Shown: positions 12,322 to 25,879, counted from the stretch's first letter. The stretch is DNA of 64,000 bases from Carya illinoinensis (GCF_018687715.1 NC_056762.1:39078864-39142863), one strand, 5' to 3'. Translations and numbers: made by a program. The notes: a model not told the origin generated them from the sequence alone.

Positions 12322-14490
12322 TTGGCATCAATATTATCACCATCCTCATACAATCACAATGCTAGCTAATTATCGTTATAGTCACTTCTTACAAAGTTAT
12401 CATTAAAGGTAATGACATCATCAAAATTAATACAGTTGTGAAACACAATAAACAAAGTAAAAAGAAACACCAGCAAATCAATCACATAATACAAAATTAA
12501 TGTAATTCAACAATATGCTCATGTACACAACATAGCTGCAAAAGATTTTATTCTATTGAAAAATTACAAAATATATTTTGAGCCGAAATCTCATTGTTCA
12601 TAAACCCTAATGTTTTCTTCTTCTTCTTCTTTTTGGCGTTATTCGCTCTAGTGAAGTGTTAAACGTGCCTCCAGTGAGAAATTGTCAAATGTTTACTCGA
12701 GCTATATGTCGAGCGAGACTCGAACAAACTCTCTACTTTAATTTCGCTCGAGCCACTTGTCACATAAACGTCAAATGGACTTTATGCTCTTTTTTTGACC
12801 ACAAGTAGTGACAAAAAAAATTATCGACATAAGTCGAAGTGAATATGGCCCAAGCCTCTTTGAAAATTTGTCAAAAAATCACAACACATTTTTGTCAAAT
12901 CGGATCATCAAATTAAACCGACACACCAACAAAATCAGATTCTACAAACTCTACAAATACTACCCTTAGTAATCTTGTAATTAGAGCCTTCTTGAATCCT
13001 AACAATGCTCCCAATATGGGAAAAGTTTTATTCCACAAGCTGGCATGGGATGCAATACATCATCATCGCAGAGTCTCATCAACACAATTACTTAAGGATA
13101 GACTTACAACTCTTTTATTATTATTTTATTATTTTTAGTGTATTTATTTTTTTAAATATTTTTTTAATATATTTAATCATTAACAAAATTTTAAAAATAT
13201 ATAATTTTATTGATAATCATTTTTTTAATCATTAAATAAAAAAATTAAAAAAAATAATAAAATAATAAAATAATAATAAGATTATCATTATTGATTACCT
13301 AATGCCCAAGAATATGATCATAATTACCCCGTACGTTGATAACCCTCTCAAATTTCACGTAGGCATGTAACGTACGCAGTGATAAACGATAAAGGAATTT
13401 GAGCGTAGAGGTCTAGGGGCTTTTTATCCTAAAAAATCTTTGTTTTGAGCCAGATTCTTTAGCATCTTTTCTTGACTTCTAGCTAATGGCATGCCAGTTA
13501 TCAAAAGGAGGTCTTTTTCCCTAGGTTAGCTCACCCTCACAGAAAGCCTGCCTAGTCAGAAAACATAAAAAAAGAGTTAAGAATATTGTCAATATATAAT
13601 TAATGTATAATAATCATGAATATATAAATATCATATAATTATTATAAATAAATAAATAAATAATTATATTAAAAGAATTAATTTTTAATAATAACATGCA
13701 CTTACATACGCTTTACGTCACATTACTCTTCCATGTATAACGGTACAGAGAATCCACAAGATTCGACTAATTATGGTCCAAAAATCTACTTCTTTGTTGC
13801 AACCCAAAACAAGATCTTGTCTGAAAAGTACCGTATGTTATGGTGCATGCTCTATGTATATATACTGGTCATGAGAAGAATTGGGGCACACTCCCTTAGA
13901 TATAATACTAGTTGGTAAAAAATAAATTATAATTATTCCATCATTTATAATTATTCGTCAATTTTTTTGAATTATTTTATAACCACAAAAAATTAAAAAA
14001 ATAATTTATTATTTTAATTCATATAATTCCAATAATTTAATTCATGACGAGGAAGTTTGTCCCAAAAGAATATTAGCATTGTAAAAGGATCGAAGACAAT
14101 ATTTATATTATGGTTTGTTATTGAGGCTCGAGGAGCTATATATATATATATATATATATTTTTTCAGTACTATAATAAACATGATACACAATTTTAGACT
14201 ATATTTATTTAACTTTTTGTTAACAAAATGATATTTACAAATATTGATCAAAGATCATCGATCCGTTCACATGATCATTAATTAATTACAAATATAATTA
14301 CTGAAAATGAAAAATAAAATAAAGATAGATTTTCTGCATGATCATGAACTGGAGGACAAGAACAACTCGTTGGGAGTAAGAAACAACAAATTAAACATCG
14401 ATCGATGGGGTGGGGACAGACATGTGACATATGAGAGGCAACAAAAAGGAGTGCTCCAAAGGGCCTAAAGTCACTGTCCTATTTAAGGTA
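11701..14490. other. Intergenic, repeat-laden
   Basis: Apart from the TA array, 12640-12790 has CTCGAGC/GCTCGAG alternations (ACTCGAGCTATATGTCGAGC and TTCGCTCGAGCC) as in some plant LTR fragments. 13110-13270 is AT-rich repeat debris. No gene. Confidence 0.45.
12247..12317. repeat. (TA)n microsatellite, about 70 bp
   Basis: The longest simple repeat in the window. An open frame over it is an artefact of the repeat. It is preceded by CCAGGTTCAAATCTTTGCCC, which resembles a pol III B box. Confidence 0.95.
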
Positions 14491-14498
14491 TATATAAA
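14491..14498 (+). promoter_or_regulatory. TATA-like box upstream of a hairpin
   Basis: TATATAAA lies about 85 bp before the hairpin at 14583-14620. AT-rich surroundings make chance occurrence likely, and it is noted because of that spacing. Confidence 0.25.
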
Positions 14499-14582
14499 GC
14501 TTGAAGATCTTGTGCAGATTATAGATTTCTTTGTTGTTTTGTCATCACATACTCACTGCTTTTACAAGTTGTTAGGTACTAC

Positions 14583-14620
14583 CGCAGGGATCCGGCTTGT
14601 TGGGGGAGCTGGATCCTGCG
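14583..14620 (+). other. Stable GC-rich hairpin
   Basis: CGCAGGGATCCGGCT pairs with AGCTGGATCCTGCG (14 pairs, one bulged G, one G-T), with a 9-base loop. It stands out in an AT-rich region. The stem is too short for a standard plant microRNA precursor, and no T-run follows to suggest a terminator. Confidence 0.6.
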
Positions 14621-15410
14621 TTGCCATTATTTTTAGGAATGCTAGCTAGCTGCATGCAACAACGAAAAAAGGGATATTTGGGTTAATGTGAAAGGGATGA
14701 GAGTTGCCCACAGAATATTACAATGCAGATTTGAAAGCAACCCTTGATACACAAAGATAGAGATGGGCAGATCGTTGTCAGAGAGCTGTAATATTATTTG
14801 GATGATTTCTCAATTGTGTCTCTGGCCGCAACGATGGTTACAAGTTCTTAATTTGGATGCCAGCTTCACTAGGCAGGCATGCATGCAGCATTCGGATAAT
14901 TTATAATTTATTAATGCATCTCCTTCTATGTAATTTTGTACAATATGGTCAACAAAATGTATTTAATTCGCATATCGTGTTTAATTAAACGACACGATCA
15001 GTTTCTTCTTTCTTCTACCACTTTAATAAATTGTCAAAAAATTAAGAAAATTCTCATGAGTAAATTGGGTGATGATAACTTTTTCAAATACATATATATA
15101 TATGGTGATAATACTGTTATATATATATGTCTAGTCTAATATTCATGAAATACCCTAGCCTGTTGTTTAAATGAGCCCGAAGAATTAGGTCAGAGGGAAT
15201 ACCAATATCAACGATTAAGATCAGATCGAGCTCACCAGAAGCATTTGAAGGATATAGAACATGCATTTCATGTACTTGGCTGCATCAATGACCAGTACTA
15301 CCTCACATGCAGCTTGTACCATGCAGTATTGGGTGTACGTCCATGACAACTCGATAACGACGTAATCAAATTTCCAGAAGGAAAAAGTCAGGGATCCTGT
15401 TCCCTCTCCA

Positions 15411-15600
15411 TGTTTTTTTTTTTTTTAAATTTTTTTTTTATTTAGTAATTAAGAAATATTATTTAATAATATTGTGAATCTTTTTCTTTAAAAAAGAAAA
15501 GTATTTAAAAATATTAAAAAAATAATATGATAAAAAAATTTAAAAAAAAAACTTAAAATAGACTAACAAGAGCTCGTAGCTGGAGCCCCTAGTAGTGGGT
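15411..15600. repeat. AT-rich repeat family B
   Basis: TTTATTTAGTAATTAAGAAA, TATTTAATAATATTGTGAAT and an A-rich right half, ending near GGAGCCCCTAGTAGTGGG. The same order recurs at 41306-41420 (ACTTAATAATTAAGAAAATA, then ATAATATTATGAATTTTTTT) and, more decayed, at 8640-8760 and 41868-41990. Confidence 0.5.
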
Positions 15601-16665
15601 ATAGACCCATCCTTTTGATAAATATATATGTAGCTTAATGATAAGGCATGCGTACAAACGTAGTTAGTAACTACTAGTTACTACTCTCATAGGAGGATGA
15701 AGGTGGATTAGTTTGTACAGTTCATTACCATTCATTATTATTTTTTATTTATTTTTTTATAATTAATTTTTTACTATCATTTACAGAAAATGATATCTCC
15801 TTATTATTTAAACATAACCGAATACAACTAACTCAAATACTTTCTTCGTACAAATTATTGAGATGTAACAAGTTTAAGTATAAATCTATAATTTCTTGCA
15901 CCAAACATTTCCTTTTTAACTTTAGGAAAATGATCATCATGCTCTGATTTAATAATGAATGCATTAAAGGAATTAATTGATCTACTATGTGATCACTGAT
16001 CACCCTCTCTGATCTCTCAACAAAACACTGCACGACAATATATATCAGGTATTTGTAATGTCGTTGATTGAATCGAGGATCGACCGAGTTGATTTTCGCC
16101 TAAATTTTCCTTTAAAAAATTGGATTTCCGATTAATTTCTTTTATATATTTAGCCATGTCAACATGAGTAAGTTGGGCACTCGATAGGAATTTATTTGAG
16201 TTTTTATCGGTTTGTCCGTTGGTGTCATAGCGAAAGGGCAATGCGAATCATAGACAAGCAAGGAATCCACCAGCTTATATTAATTACTGCATGTCCTTAT
16301 CGCTACATGATGTTCTTTCAATTCACTATGGTGAGAAGATAACAACCAGATCGAAGACAGATCACCTTTATCTATCTGGATTTATTTGCAGTTCGTTAAT
16401 TACTTAGTATATTACAGGCTAATTAATTGAGACCCGATTCAAGTACAAAAAAACAAATGTGAATTGGACCACGGCCGAATTAACCACGTCCCAAGCTGCA
16501 ATATATATCATGTTCATGTAAATACATATCGTAAAAGTAAATTAATTAACAAGTTGATGTACGTAACTTAATATAATATATTAAATTATAAAGTTATTAC
16601 GTCATCGGTTTATAAATTTATTTTTATAATTTTTTTTTTTTTGTGCTTGCCATTCTTCTCGTACG

Positions 16666-16712
<47 letters not shown>
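16666..16712. repeat. (TA)n microsatellite
   Basis: TA run of about 45 bp in intergenic DNA. Confidence 0.9.
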
Positions 16713-16718
<6 letters not shown>

Positions 16719-17654
16719 ACTAATAAGAACTTGCTTTGATGTTTGAGAATAACTTAGTATTATTGGCCTGACATTGAAATAAGATGTTTCCTTTGCCCCC
16801 ACCATCTTTTTGAAACCCTTTAGTTGCAGCTTGTTGAGTACATCAGTATGTGGTGAATCATTGAAGTTGCAAAATGGGACAATTATTTTACACTTTATTT
16901 TATATAAATAATTATGAGTAAAGAGTTATTTTTTCATTATTTTTCCGAAATTAATCATTACTACCCGATCGAGTGTTGCATGAATTGATCATAAGTTAAT
17001 ATACCAAGTCGAAAGAAGGTGGGGGCATGTAACCAAATTCTCAAGAAAAACAGACAAAAAAATCAGAGTATTACAAAGTTGGCTGCAAATGGCCGTGCCT
17101 CAGAGACAATATTCATTATTATTATTAGTCACGTACACACAGTAAGCAACAGTTGTAGGCTTCTACAGCGACATGCAATATCCTCTTTAAAAAAAAAAAA
17201 AAAAAAAAAACCCACGTTAAACACAAAGTGAACATTCCACATTTCGAAAAAAAATGTTTGTTTTACATCAAACCTTAAATTCCAATGTCCCAATGTTTGA
17301 CAACATAATAAATTGAAGTTTCTCATTTTAAACAATTACAACATTCATTCAACTTGATTTTTTTTTTTTAAATTCGTTAAACTTGAACATTTATAAGCAA
17401 TCAACTTAATTATATATTATTTCATTTTTATTGTATTTAAATTTAAACGTTTTTTTTTTTACTATATGTATGTCATCGTATAATCACACACAAATAACTT
17501 ACATAGAAACCAAAATTAAACTTATTGATAACATATAAATAATTAAAACAATAATTAAATATTTAAACACTTCTCTAATAAAAGTACGAAGTCTAATATT
17601 CTCATATTTTGAATTATTCAATACTTTAAGATCTCAATTAGATTAAGAGTTAAT

Positions 17655-17795
17655 TTCAATTCGTTTTATTTTATTTGATCATTACATTTTTTAAAAAATA
17701 TTATATAAAATATAATAAATAATTTTATTTTTTAAAATTTTAAAATATCTCATTTCAATTCACTATTTAAATTATATCTTAATATATTTAATTAA
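17655..17795. repeat. AT-rich MITE family A, copy 4
   Basis: TTTATTTTATTTGATCATTA and ATATAAAATATAATAAATAA. The right end is lost. Confidence 0.45.
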
Positions 17796-18033
17796 ATATT
17801 ATACAAAATTAATAAGGAATTTCACAAAATAAAAAAACATATTGTCGGAAGAAAACTATGGTGAGAAAGAGGGAGTTTGCGTTAAAAAGGCATTGAGGCA
17901 CCTCGTGATACCTCTTTTTGTATTTCATTGCAACCTTTTACGATCCCTCTCTTTCTTTACTTATCGAAAAGATTTCCTCTCTCTCTGATATATTCTTGTG
18001 CAGAGAGCCCCTCACCAGAACACTTTATCTATC

Positions 18034-18041
18034 TATAAATA
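18034..18041 (+). promoter_or_regulatory. Probable TATA box of the APT gene
   Basis: TATAAATA lies about 170 bp before the APT start codon and is followed by a pyrimidine-rich CT leader (18045-18065), a common arrangement at plant transcription starts. Transcription start near 18065-18070 is inferred from spacing only. Confidence 0.6.
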
Positions 18042-18206
18042 CCTCCTTTTTTCTCTCTCTTTCTTCCATTGCTTTCATTCTGGTAGTGTTTTCTCCCTGG
18101 CTGGTTCGACTGCGAGAGAGGAAAGAAAGCGAAAAAGAGGGAAGCGTTTTTTGAGTTTTGTGTTCATTTTTTTTGTCTGAGTTCGGTCTGTGACATAGAT
18201 ACGATA

Positions 18207-21200
18207 ATGTCGGCTTGTAGAGACGAAGACCCTCGTATCCATGGCATCAAAACTAAGATTCGGGTCGTCCCCAATTTCCCCAAACCAGGTTCGGCTTAGC
18301 ATTTCCTCTCTTTTCTCTGTTTGCTTGCTGAGAAAATGTAGGAACTGAAAGTAGATGTTGGGAGTTTTTTTTAGAGTGATCTTTCAAGCTTGAACGCTAC
18401 TAAGCGCCCTTGCTAATAGTATAGTGTTGTGGGGTAGGTTTTTCACGTATCTTCTTTTTCATGTTTTACGACCTCATACGAGGAATTCAACTAAGAAATA
18501 CCTTGTAAAGCTATTTGGCTCGATTGAAGTTGGTTTCCATTTTCCTTTTGAAGAAGTAATGGTCCATGAGACAGCGAATTCCAAATTTCTTTATCCCAAA
18601 AAAGATTGTTCAAACGTTTATATTTCTTTCAATTTCGTTTCTGTTTCCTCGAATTTCCCGGCTACCGCCTGATATCAGGTTTGTTTTTAATTCTTCTTCT
18701 GCTTCATTTTTTGGGTTATTTGGTTTCGCATTTCTGTTATTTTAATGGAATAAACGGAGCTGAGAAAAAATGGCCAAAATGGCAGGTATTATGTTCCAAG
18801 ACATAACTACTCTATTACTAGATCCGAAAGCCTTCAAGGACACAATCGATTTGTTCGTAGAGCGATACAAAGGCAAAAACATTTCTGTCGTTGCAGGTAA
18901 CAAAAAAAGACCCTCCTTTTTAGTGGAAAACGTTTTGATTTTCGTGGGTTAGGATTGTGATCAAAATCTTTTTGGGGGAGATCTTTTTACATTGCTGTGA
19001 TAAACTTGAAGGTGGTGGGGGTCTATTGCTTACGTCAAAGTAGGCCTTGATTATGCCGAAAGTGCTTTCTCTATCCCTCTCTTTTTCCATTGCATAAGTT
19101 TCTGGTTGTCTTTTTGAATGCTATCAAGGGACATTATGGAATGGAAGTGACTGGGTTTTTGGGGGAGTGATTTTTTGTTTGACTATGAGTTTTGGTAGTG
19201 GGGTGCGCCATTGATTGCTCCCTCTGATGTCATTCTTGAGCGGCTCATATTTGCGCTCTTTCTCACTATCTCTGAACATGTGCTCTGATTCAATTTGCAT
19301 GTATGGTGGTTGGTGATGGATGCCCACCTTGTTAAAATGTGGACCCGCCTGATGCGAGTTTCAATTGGGCTGGTCTTTTGGCTCCATCCTAATTTGGGTT
19401 TTACATTTCACTGTCAATTGACTTGATTCTATGCCTAATTTGTTTTTAAAGAAAATTATTAGTGTTCCCACGGTATGATGACTTGGTATTCCCATGCTAT
19501 TATAAAATGCATTGCCATTAAAATTCTTACATATAAGTTTTTTTTTTCCTTTCCTTTTTTTTTTTTTTTATGATTTTCATAATTTATTTTTTCAGTTTCA
19601 GCCTTTTGAGATTAACCCAAACTTTAATAATTAATTCATCAAATTAAAAAAGTTTTATATTTTAGTCCTTGGTCTTTAATTGCCCTTTAATTGCCCTTTT
19701 TGTAACAACAACCTTTGATTTCATAGGTATTCGGTTCTTAATATTTGATAAATACCGATGAAAATTATAATATAATGGCAAGAAAGTGTTGCAATCCTGG
19801 TTGCAGTTGCTTACTATTGAATACATGCCATGCGCTGTGATGCACTTGTTACCCTGTACCTGCCGAAAAATCTGTATATACTAACAGATTATGACTAACA
19901 TTATAAACTATCATTCAATAATTGATATTTCTCTGCAGAAAAATCATAAATCAATAAGGAGATCATCTGTATAGTTTCTCATTATTGATAGGGTCCTTGG
20001 CCCCTCTCTCTCTCTGCCTGTGTGTTTTCTCTTGGTCTCTCATTTTTCTTATCCAATTCAGACATGATATAGTTCACATAAATTATGTGTTTGCTGCTCA
20101 TGTGTTTATGAATCTGTTTCTTAGCATGCTTTGTGAACTGTATTCTTATCTAGGATTTACAGGAAAATCTATGGAATTTCTCTTGCAAAATTCAGCCGCA
20201 CATGAATAAGATGCAGTTCCTTCCCCCTTACATGAAAAAGACTAGGAAATTCTTGTCTTTTTATCGTTGTGGTTGATATTGTTTTGTTGATTTGTGTTGA
20301 TCATTACAAGATCTAATCTGCCGAGTGCATCTTAAGGATATGTTGCACTCAACTACCATCAAAGTCCGAAATTATGGCCCTTTAGCTTGAAATTTTAACC
20401 TTTGAGATGATGTGGTGAGATTATGTTCAACAATTGCCAAGATGTGTCTATTTCAATATCTATTTCCAGCGCAGTTGTTCATAATTGTGCAGTACTTTTG
20501 AGTCTGTGTCACTATCACTTCTCCATTTTTGTATTAAGAAATTTTTCAATAATTGGTGTTACCAAGCCAACTGTGTGATTTGACATTAGTTTTTTTTTTC
20601 GAGAAAAAATTATTTTCAAGAAAAAAATGGATGCTTTAAGAAACTTTAGGGCAAAAGCACAACAACTACTCTAGGCTCACACCCTTCGGACATTTACTTT
20701 TAATATACCAGTGCCGCTACCACCTATAGTAATTTTGTTTCCCATTGGACTTTGTAGTTTGTATGGTCATAAAAGTATAGTCATTACCATAACAAGCTCA
20801 TTTCTGTTGTCAATTTTTGACAAGATTCTCAGTGGTGCAGCACTAGCAATTGAAGGGTTTCTATCCTTGCATTTCAGCATACACCTTGTCATTGGAAATT
20901 TGCTACTGTGGCTTCCAGTTTTACATAATTCATTGACTCTGCAAAATTGATGTTATGTGGACTGGTTTTCTCCAGTTGACAGCTGGACTGAATAATTTCT
21001 AATTGGTCAAATATGTCAGTTCATAAGATAGTGTGAGATCATTTGGTGATTCAAATTCCTATTTGATAGCTAGGAAAGATAAAAAATTCTTAGCCAACTT
21101 TGTCAAAATCAACATTCGGTACATTTTGAATTATTTATGACCCTGGAGTTTTTCTGTGGTCAACTGATGGAGCAATAATTTGACTAGAACAGAATCTGAA

Positions 21201-23411
21201 AATAATTTCTAAAGGGAAAGGGGTGGTTTATAAGTTATTTCTGTTTAAAATTAATGGGGAAAGTATTTCCAATGATTATCTAGGTTGAGGTACTTGGCTA
21301 CAGTTGAATATTTATTTGGAATGATCGTGGTTCTTGGTATGAAACTTAAGTTATGAATCCAATATATGGATTTCCTTGGATATGGGCTTCAAGTCATGGC
21401 CATTGACTTCTGTTTTTCCTAGTTAGGTGGATCTTTTTCATAATTCCTGTGTCCTTGTGTTTCACCTTTTTTTCAGCGTAATAAATTATTTTTATGTTAC
21501 TTATCAAGACAGTCTTGGCCATTGAAATGTGTAATGCTTATATCATTTAGTGGTGCTCCTGATACTACAATAGATTATTTCTGATTTTTGTGAGTCTCCT
21601 TGTTAGGTATTATTCATGTATATACATTGTGTACTTGGCTATGACTATTATTATAAATAAAACTTCTGATTTCCTATCAAAAAAAGAATTTCTGGTTTTT
21701 GTGAGTTAATATTCTTTCACTCATTGCTGATGCATTCATTAGATGGTTTGTGAGATTGTGAGGTGTGTATTATGGATGACTTAGTTCTGTGTAAACTTTA
21801 TATAGATATATATTGAAAATGTATTATTGGGCTCTCAATGCACTACTCATCTTTCTTAGTGCCATGTAAAACTTCAATGTGTTCTAAATGTTATTATTAA
21901 TACTGGTACTTTACTGTTGTTTATATTAAAAATTGCATCCTTTTACCTACGAAAAAAGTGAAAAGGTTATTGTTTCTAAATTGTCCTTTCACCAATGAGT
22001 TTTTATGCACTTTTTGGATCAATTAGGGAGAAGATACATAATATTAGTTCTATATTTTGATATCTTTTGTTTTTTTGTTTTTTTTGTTTTTTTTTAATAT
22101 AAGTATTTTGCTGTTCTTGTAATTATTGTATGCTAGTTTTGATATCCAAAATTTTACAGGTGTAAATAACTGATCTCTTGCATTGTGTTCTGAAATTTGA
22201 GTGCCCTGTCGTTTTTGTTTTGCTTTCTCCAGGGGTAGAAGCTCGTGGATTTATATTTGGTCCTCCCATTGCTTTGGCTATTGGGGCAAAGTTTGTTCCT
22301 TTAAGAAAACCAAGGAAGCTGCCTGGTACTTTTAATCTTGCTACAGTAATTTTCTGTGTCTCTATATGAGTGTATTATTCTCCATTTCAATACTGTCCAA
22401 AACTTTTTCCACTTTTATACATGTTTAATGCCAGTCTTTTCTTTTAGTAGCTTGTTGGTTCATGTCAATGCTATTTGATTCGATTCATGGCCTTTTAAGT
22501 AGCGGATATATGCTTTTTGTCGTAATTCTGGAACTTGTAATTTGGACTCATTTCGTTTGGTCCTCAATATTTTTGCCGATTTTAAATTATCAAGACTCCA
22601 AACGTTTTTTTATTATTTTATTTTTTGGATACCTAGCAGAGATTACTGAAACTGCACGATTATAGGAATTTGCCATAATAGTGAGCAAATGTGGTCCCAG
22701 TCCTTCCAAATTCCCTTGCACGTGAAGCTGTAATATATTTTTCTTGAGCCAGATTATTTTAAATTACCATTTTACGGAATATCTTCGGTATCTCCTCTTC
22801 AGATATGGTAAATTCTCCAACTGGATCTGACATGATGTGTCGGTTGTGTTAACATGATGTTCTGGTGTTCTAGAATCATGGTCTGATATGGCTGTTCCAA
22901 AACATTTCAGGACTTTCAGAGTCTCTCTTTGGATTTTGAACATCTAACATTAATAGCGTTCTAATACAATCTTACCTTAATGGCAGGTCAAGTTATTTCT
23001 GAGGAGTATATTTTGGAATATGGAAGGGACTGTCTTGAGATGCATGTTGGAGCGGTGGAACCTGGAGAACGTGCTTTGGTGGTTGATGATTTAATTGCCA
23101 CTGGTGGCACACTCTGTGCAGCTATGAACTTACTAGGTAATTGCATTAGAAATTATTTTTGCCATCGTTGGTGGTTTTTTTCAATACTTAACATGCATAG
23201 ATATTTTGCACCCTCAGTGAGGATAAATGTATGAAAATTGATTCATATCTATCAACCGGTGATATACTTTTTTCCTTTCCTTTTGTTCTCTGGAGAGCCA
23301 TTATCTAGTGTGACTGATAACTCTTTTTGGAGAAGAGGGCAACTAGACTTGCTACTTTCACGGTTAAGAATGCCAAAAAATGCTGGAGAAGAGGGCATTC
23401 AACACTACATC

Positions 23412-23460
<49 letters not shown>

Positions 23461-23777
23461 TTATTTTTCATGTGGCTTGTTCTTGTGGTTGCCCACTTTC
23501 AGAAAAATTTCAAAAAATCTTGATGTGATTGTGTTGTTTCACAGAATGCGTTGGAGCAGAAGTAGTTGAATGTGCATGCCTGATTGAGTTACCTGAGTTA
23601 AAGGTGTGCATATTACTAACTACTTGTGTTACGTAGTTGCTTTCTCGGGATTTTTATATAGAGAAATGATTGGTGTACGTAGAGATCTGCATGGATATAA
23701 TTTAAATTTGCTGAACGCTGCAGGGCCGTGGGCGCTTGAAGGGTAAGCCATTGTATGTACTAGTGGAGTATCAATGA
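18207..23777 (+). CDS. APT: Adenine phosphoribosyltransferase, cytosolic type, complete six-exon gene
   Basis: It converts adenine plus PRPP to AMP (purine salvage); in plants this family also converts cytokinin bases to nucleotides. Coding exons read from the sequence are 18207-18288, 18786-18896, 22233-22325, 22987-23136, 23545-23603 and 23724-23777. All introns are GT-AG, and the phases join without a break into 182 residues, the usual size for plant cytosolic APT. Visible motifs are the N-terminal [20 protein letters not shown], then [11 protein letters not shown] (about 28-38), VEARGFIFG (66-74), the PRPP loop [11 protein letters not shown] (127-137) and the C-terminal LYVLVEYQ. There is no plastid transit extension, so a cytosolic product is inferred. 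Intron 2 is unusually long (about 3.3 kb), and intron 4 contains a run of 42 T. The start ATG is the first in the leader downstream of a TATA box at 18034. Which APT paralogue it is cannot be told by eye. Confidence 0.96.
18897..22232 (+). other. APT intron 2 (about 3.3 kb), no nested gene seen
   Basis: It is bounded by GT at 18897 and a pyrimidine-rich acceptor ending at 22232. The content is T-rich intronic sequence. Short open frames inside have no recognisable motif. No terminal inverted repeat or target-site duplication was found that would explain the length. Confidence 0.7.
23414..23455 (+). repeat. Poly-T run of 42 inside APT intron 4
   Basis: This uninterrupted run of T lies about 90 bp before the exon 5 acceptor. 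It may be the tail of an antisense retroposon insertion, but no flanking duplication was identified. Confidence 0.9.
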
Positions 23778-25050
23778 TCGTGGAAAATGTACAATTTGCC
23801 TGCAATTGTTCACCATAGGGGATAATATATTATTGGGTATATCCAATCTGGAATCTGATTTCCTCTTCACCTCCCCCTCTCTCCCCCCCCCCCTTTTCAC
23901 TCCAATTTTAATGGATTTTGATGTACCTGGATTATATTGATAAGTAGCATAGAACATTGAAATATGGAAAGGCGTTGATTTGAGAAATGCTTGCAGTAGA
24001 GCACATTTTTTCCTCTTGTGAAATGAATTCATATACCTCTCAATGGTCTCTTATGGCGGCTTGGATATATAGCTTTCTTGCCATGAGACTGTTGTTCGAC
24101 CTTTTGGACTCTGACTCCGACAGGCTTCGAGCAATGGACATCTCTTGAAACATTTGCAGCCTCATGACACTTGATGCTCATTCTCGTAGTTGCTTTGCTA
24201 TAGTTTGAGGTCTAGTTTCTTTCATCTCAATAGTTAAATACCTATTAAAACACAAATAATTTTTAATTTTTAATCTTTTCATATAATCATTATCAATTAC
24301 GAATTTTCTAGACTTTCAAACAAAAATTAAAAACAATTATACTTTTTAAAATAAAAATTTTATAAAAAAAATTATATTCTAACTCTTTTTCTTCAATGGT
24401 ATCCCATGTTTTGGCTCCGTCCGAATGGATCCCTTGACTTGCTAATTTTAAAAATTAAAGTCTTTAAATTTGTCTTCCTATTAAATGAGAAATCGTGTCC
24501 AAGTTTCTATCTGTCTTTTTTTTTCTTTTTTGTAATTTTCCGTAAATATGTTTGGCGTACATTTAGACATGTAATATTGGAAGTTTGGTTTGAGTTTGGA
24601 ACCAATGTGCATTGGGCTGTTGTATTATTAAATATTAACGAAGACAGGTAAAGAGACGCAAATCATGGTTCATCTGATGGCGTGACTTGCGCCGTGCTTT
24701 GTTGCCAATTAACGGACAGGTTCCGTCCAGCACTTACAGTTATGGGGGACCCCCTTCCTCTTTAACGGCCAATACCCTCTTGTTAGTTTTTATTATTGTT
24801 TCTTCTTATAAAAGAAAATGATAAATTCTCGTTTCTCCTCTCAAATTACTCTCTATTTTCCCTTTGTTGATCTGAACGTTGGGTAAATGAAAAATATGTA
24901 ACGTAACGTAACTTAACGTAATATTAACGAAAAATATGTACCGTCGAGAAACTGCTTAAAGGAAAGCTGATAATAGATTAAATATGGCAGGCTTTATAAT
25001 TTTGTGTATGAAGTGTAAAACCTTAATAATTTGAAGGTACAAAATATATT
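23778..25050. other. APT 3' region and intergenic DNA
   Basis: The first few hundred bases probably hold the APT 3' UTR, but no clear AATAAA signal was found. A short GTAACGTAACGTAACTTAAC repeat sits at 24898-24920. Confidence 0.4.
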
Positions 25051-25056
25051 TATGCT

Positions 25057-25879
25057 TAGGGCTGTGCAAAAAAATCACAGATCCGATCCGTCTGAATGGC
25101 CCGACCCGACCCAAATGCTAAATACGGTTTAAACTAATGTTTGGGTCGAATCCGTGAAATACCGGTTTCAACCCAAGCAACCCGCCTAAATTCATTTCTA
25201 CGAGGAAGAGATCAAAGATGGCGGCCTCAACACTTTTTAATGATTTTTTTCTCTGATTTCACTCAAAGAAACGTTTGATGATTTCCTTCAGAAGCTCAGC
25301 CTCAACACTTTTTAATGATTTTTTTCTCTGATTTTGCACAAAGAAGTGTGGGTTTTGATTTTTAACGATTTTCGTTTCTGTTTCTCTAACCATTTTGCTG
25401 ATTCTCTGGTTACAGGCTTGCACGGGACCTTCTATACATGCGCAATACCTTAAAATTAAGCACAAATCCAAATGACGATAACGCATACTAAAATGCAGCG
25501 ATCAGCAATTGCCGATAACACGCCGACCAGGGTATTCTATAGACTTTTCAAGAAATGTTTGCAAAAGAGTTCCTTGCAATTGGCAGCAAGTCGCGAAGTC
25601 CATTTCCTTGGATTATGATGCCAGGCACCTCGCAACCCAATTGCAGCTTCAGAGTCGGACAAATCCAAAATGTAATACTAACCTAACATCTGCCCATCAC
25701 CATAGAAGCAAATGGTCGTAGCCGCCACTGAAGGAGAGAAACAACATCTGATGCCTGATGGGCATGGGAAGTCGGGTTGCCCCGACCCGAAATTGTCGAA
25801 GCTGAATTGATATTTCTTGTTGACGGGTTGGGTCGGATCGGGTCCAAACCTAGTACGGGTTGACTGGGTTGCAGCCCTA
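25057..25879. mobile_element. hAT-like non-autonomous element with GC-rich subterminal repeats
   Basis: The termini are TAGGGCTGTGCA (from 25057) and TTGCAGCCCTA (to 25879). Both arms carry CCGACCCGACCC / GGGTTGGGTCGG tracts (25085-25110 and 25770-25865). The 6-bp direct repeat ATGCTT abuts the AGGGCTG...CAGCCCT core on both sides (25052-25057 and 25879-25884). The interior contains a 35-bp direct repeat with period 75 (25225-25259 and 25300-25334) and a 41-codon ATG frame at 25493-25618 that I do not recognise. No transposase. Confidence 0.65.

Larger units (their letters stand above)
14650..17990. other. Intergenic upstream of APT
   Basis: AT-rich sequence with repeat copies and microsatellites listed separately. 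Short open frames have no motifs. Confidence 0.5.

Noticed and set aside
12158..12406. 82-codon frame with Ile-Tyr repeats
   Set aside because: Translation of a TA microsatellite.
14431..14649. microRNA gene at the hairpin
   Set aside because: The stem is only about 14 bp and no known plant microRNA sequence was recognised.
23238..23569. Two plus frames with long Phe runs
   Set aside because: They arise from the 42-T run in APT intron 4.
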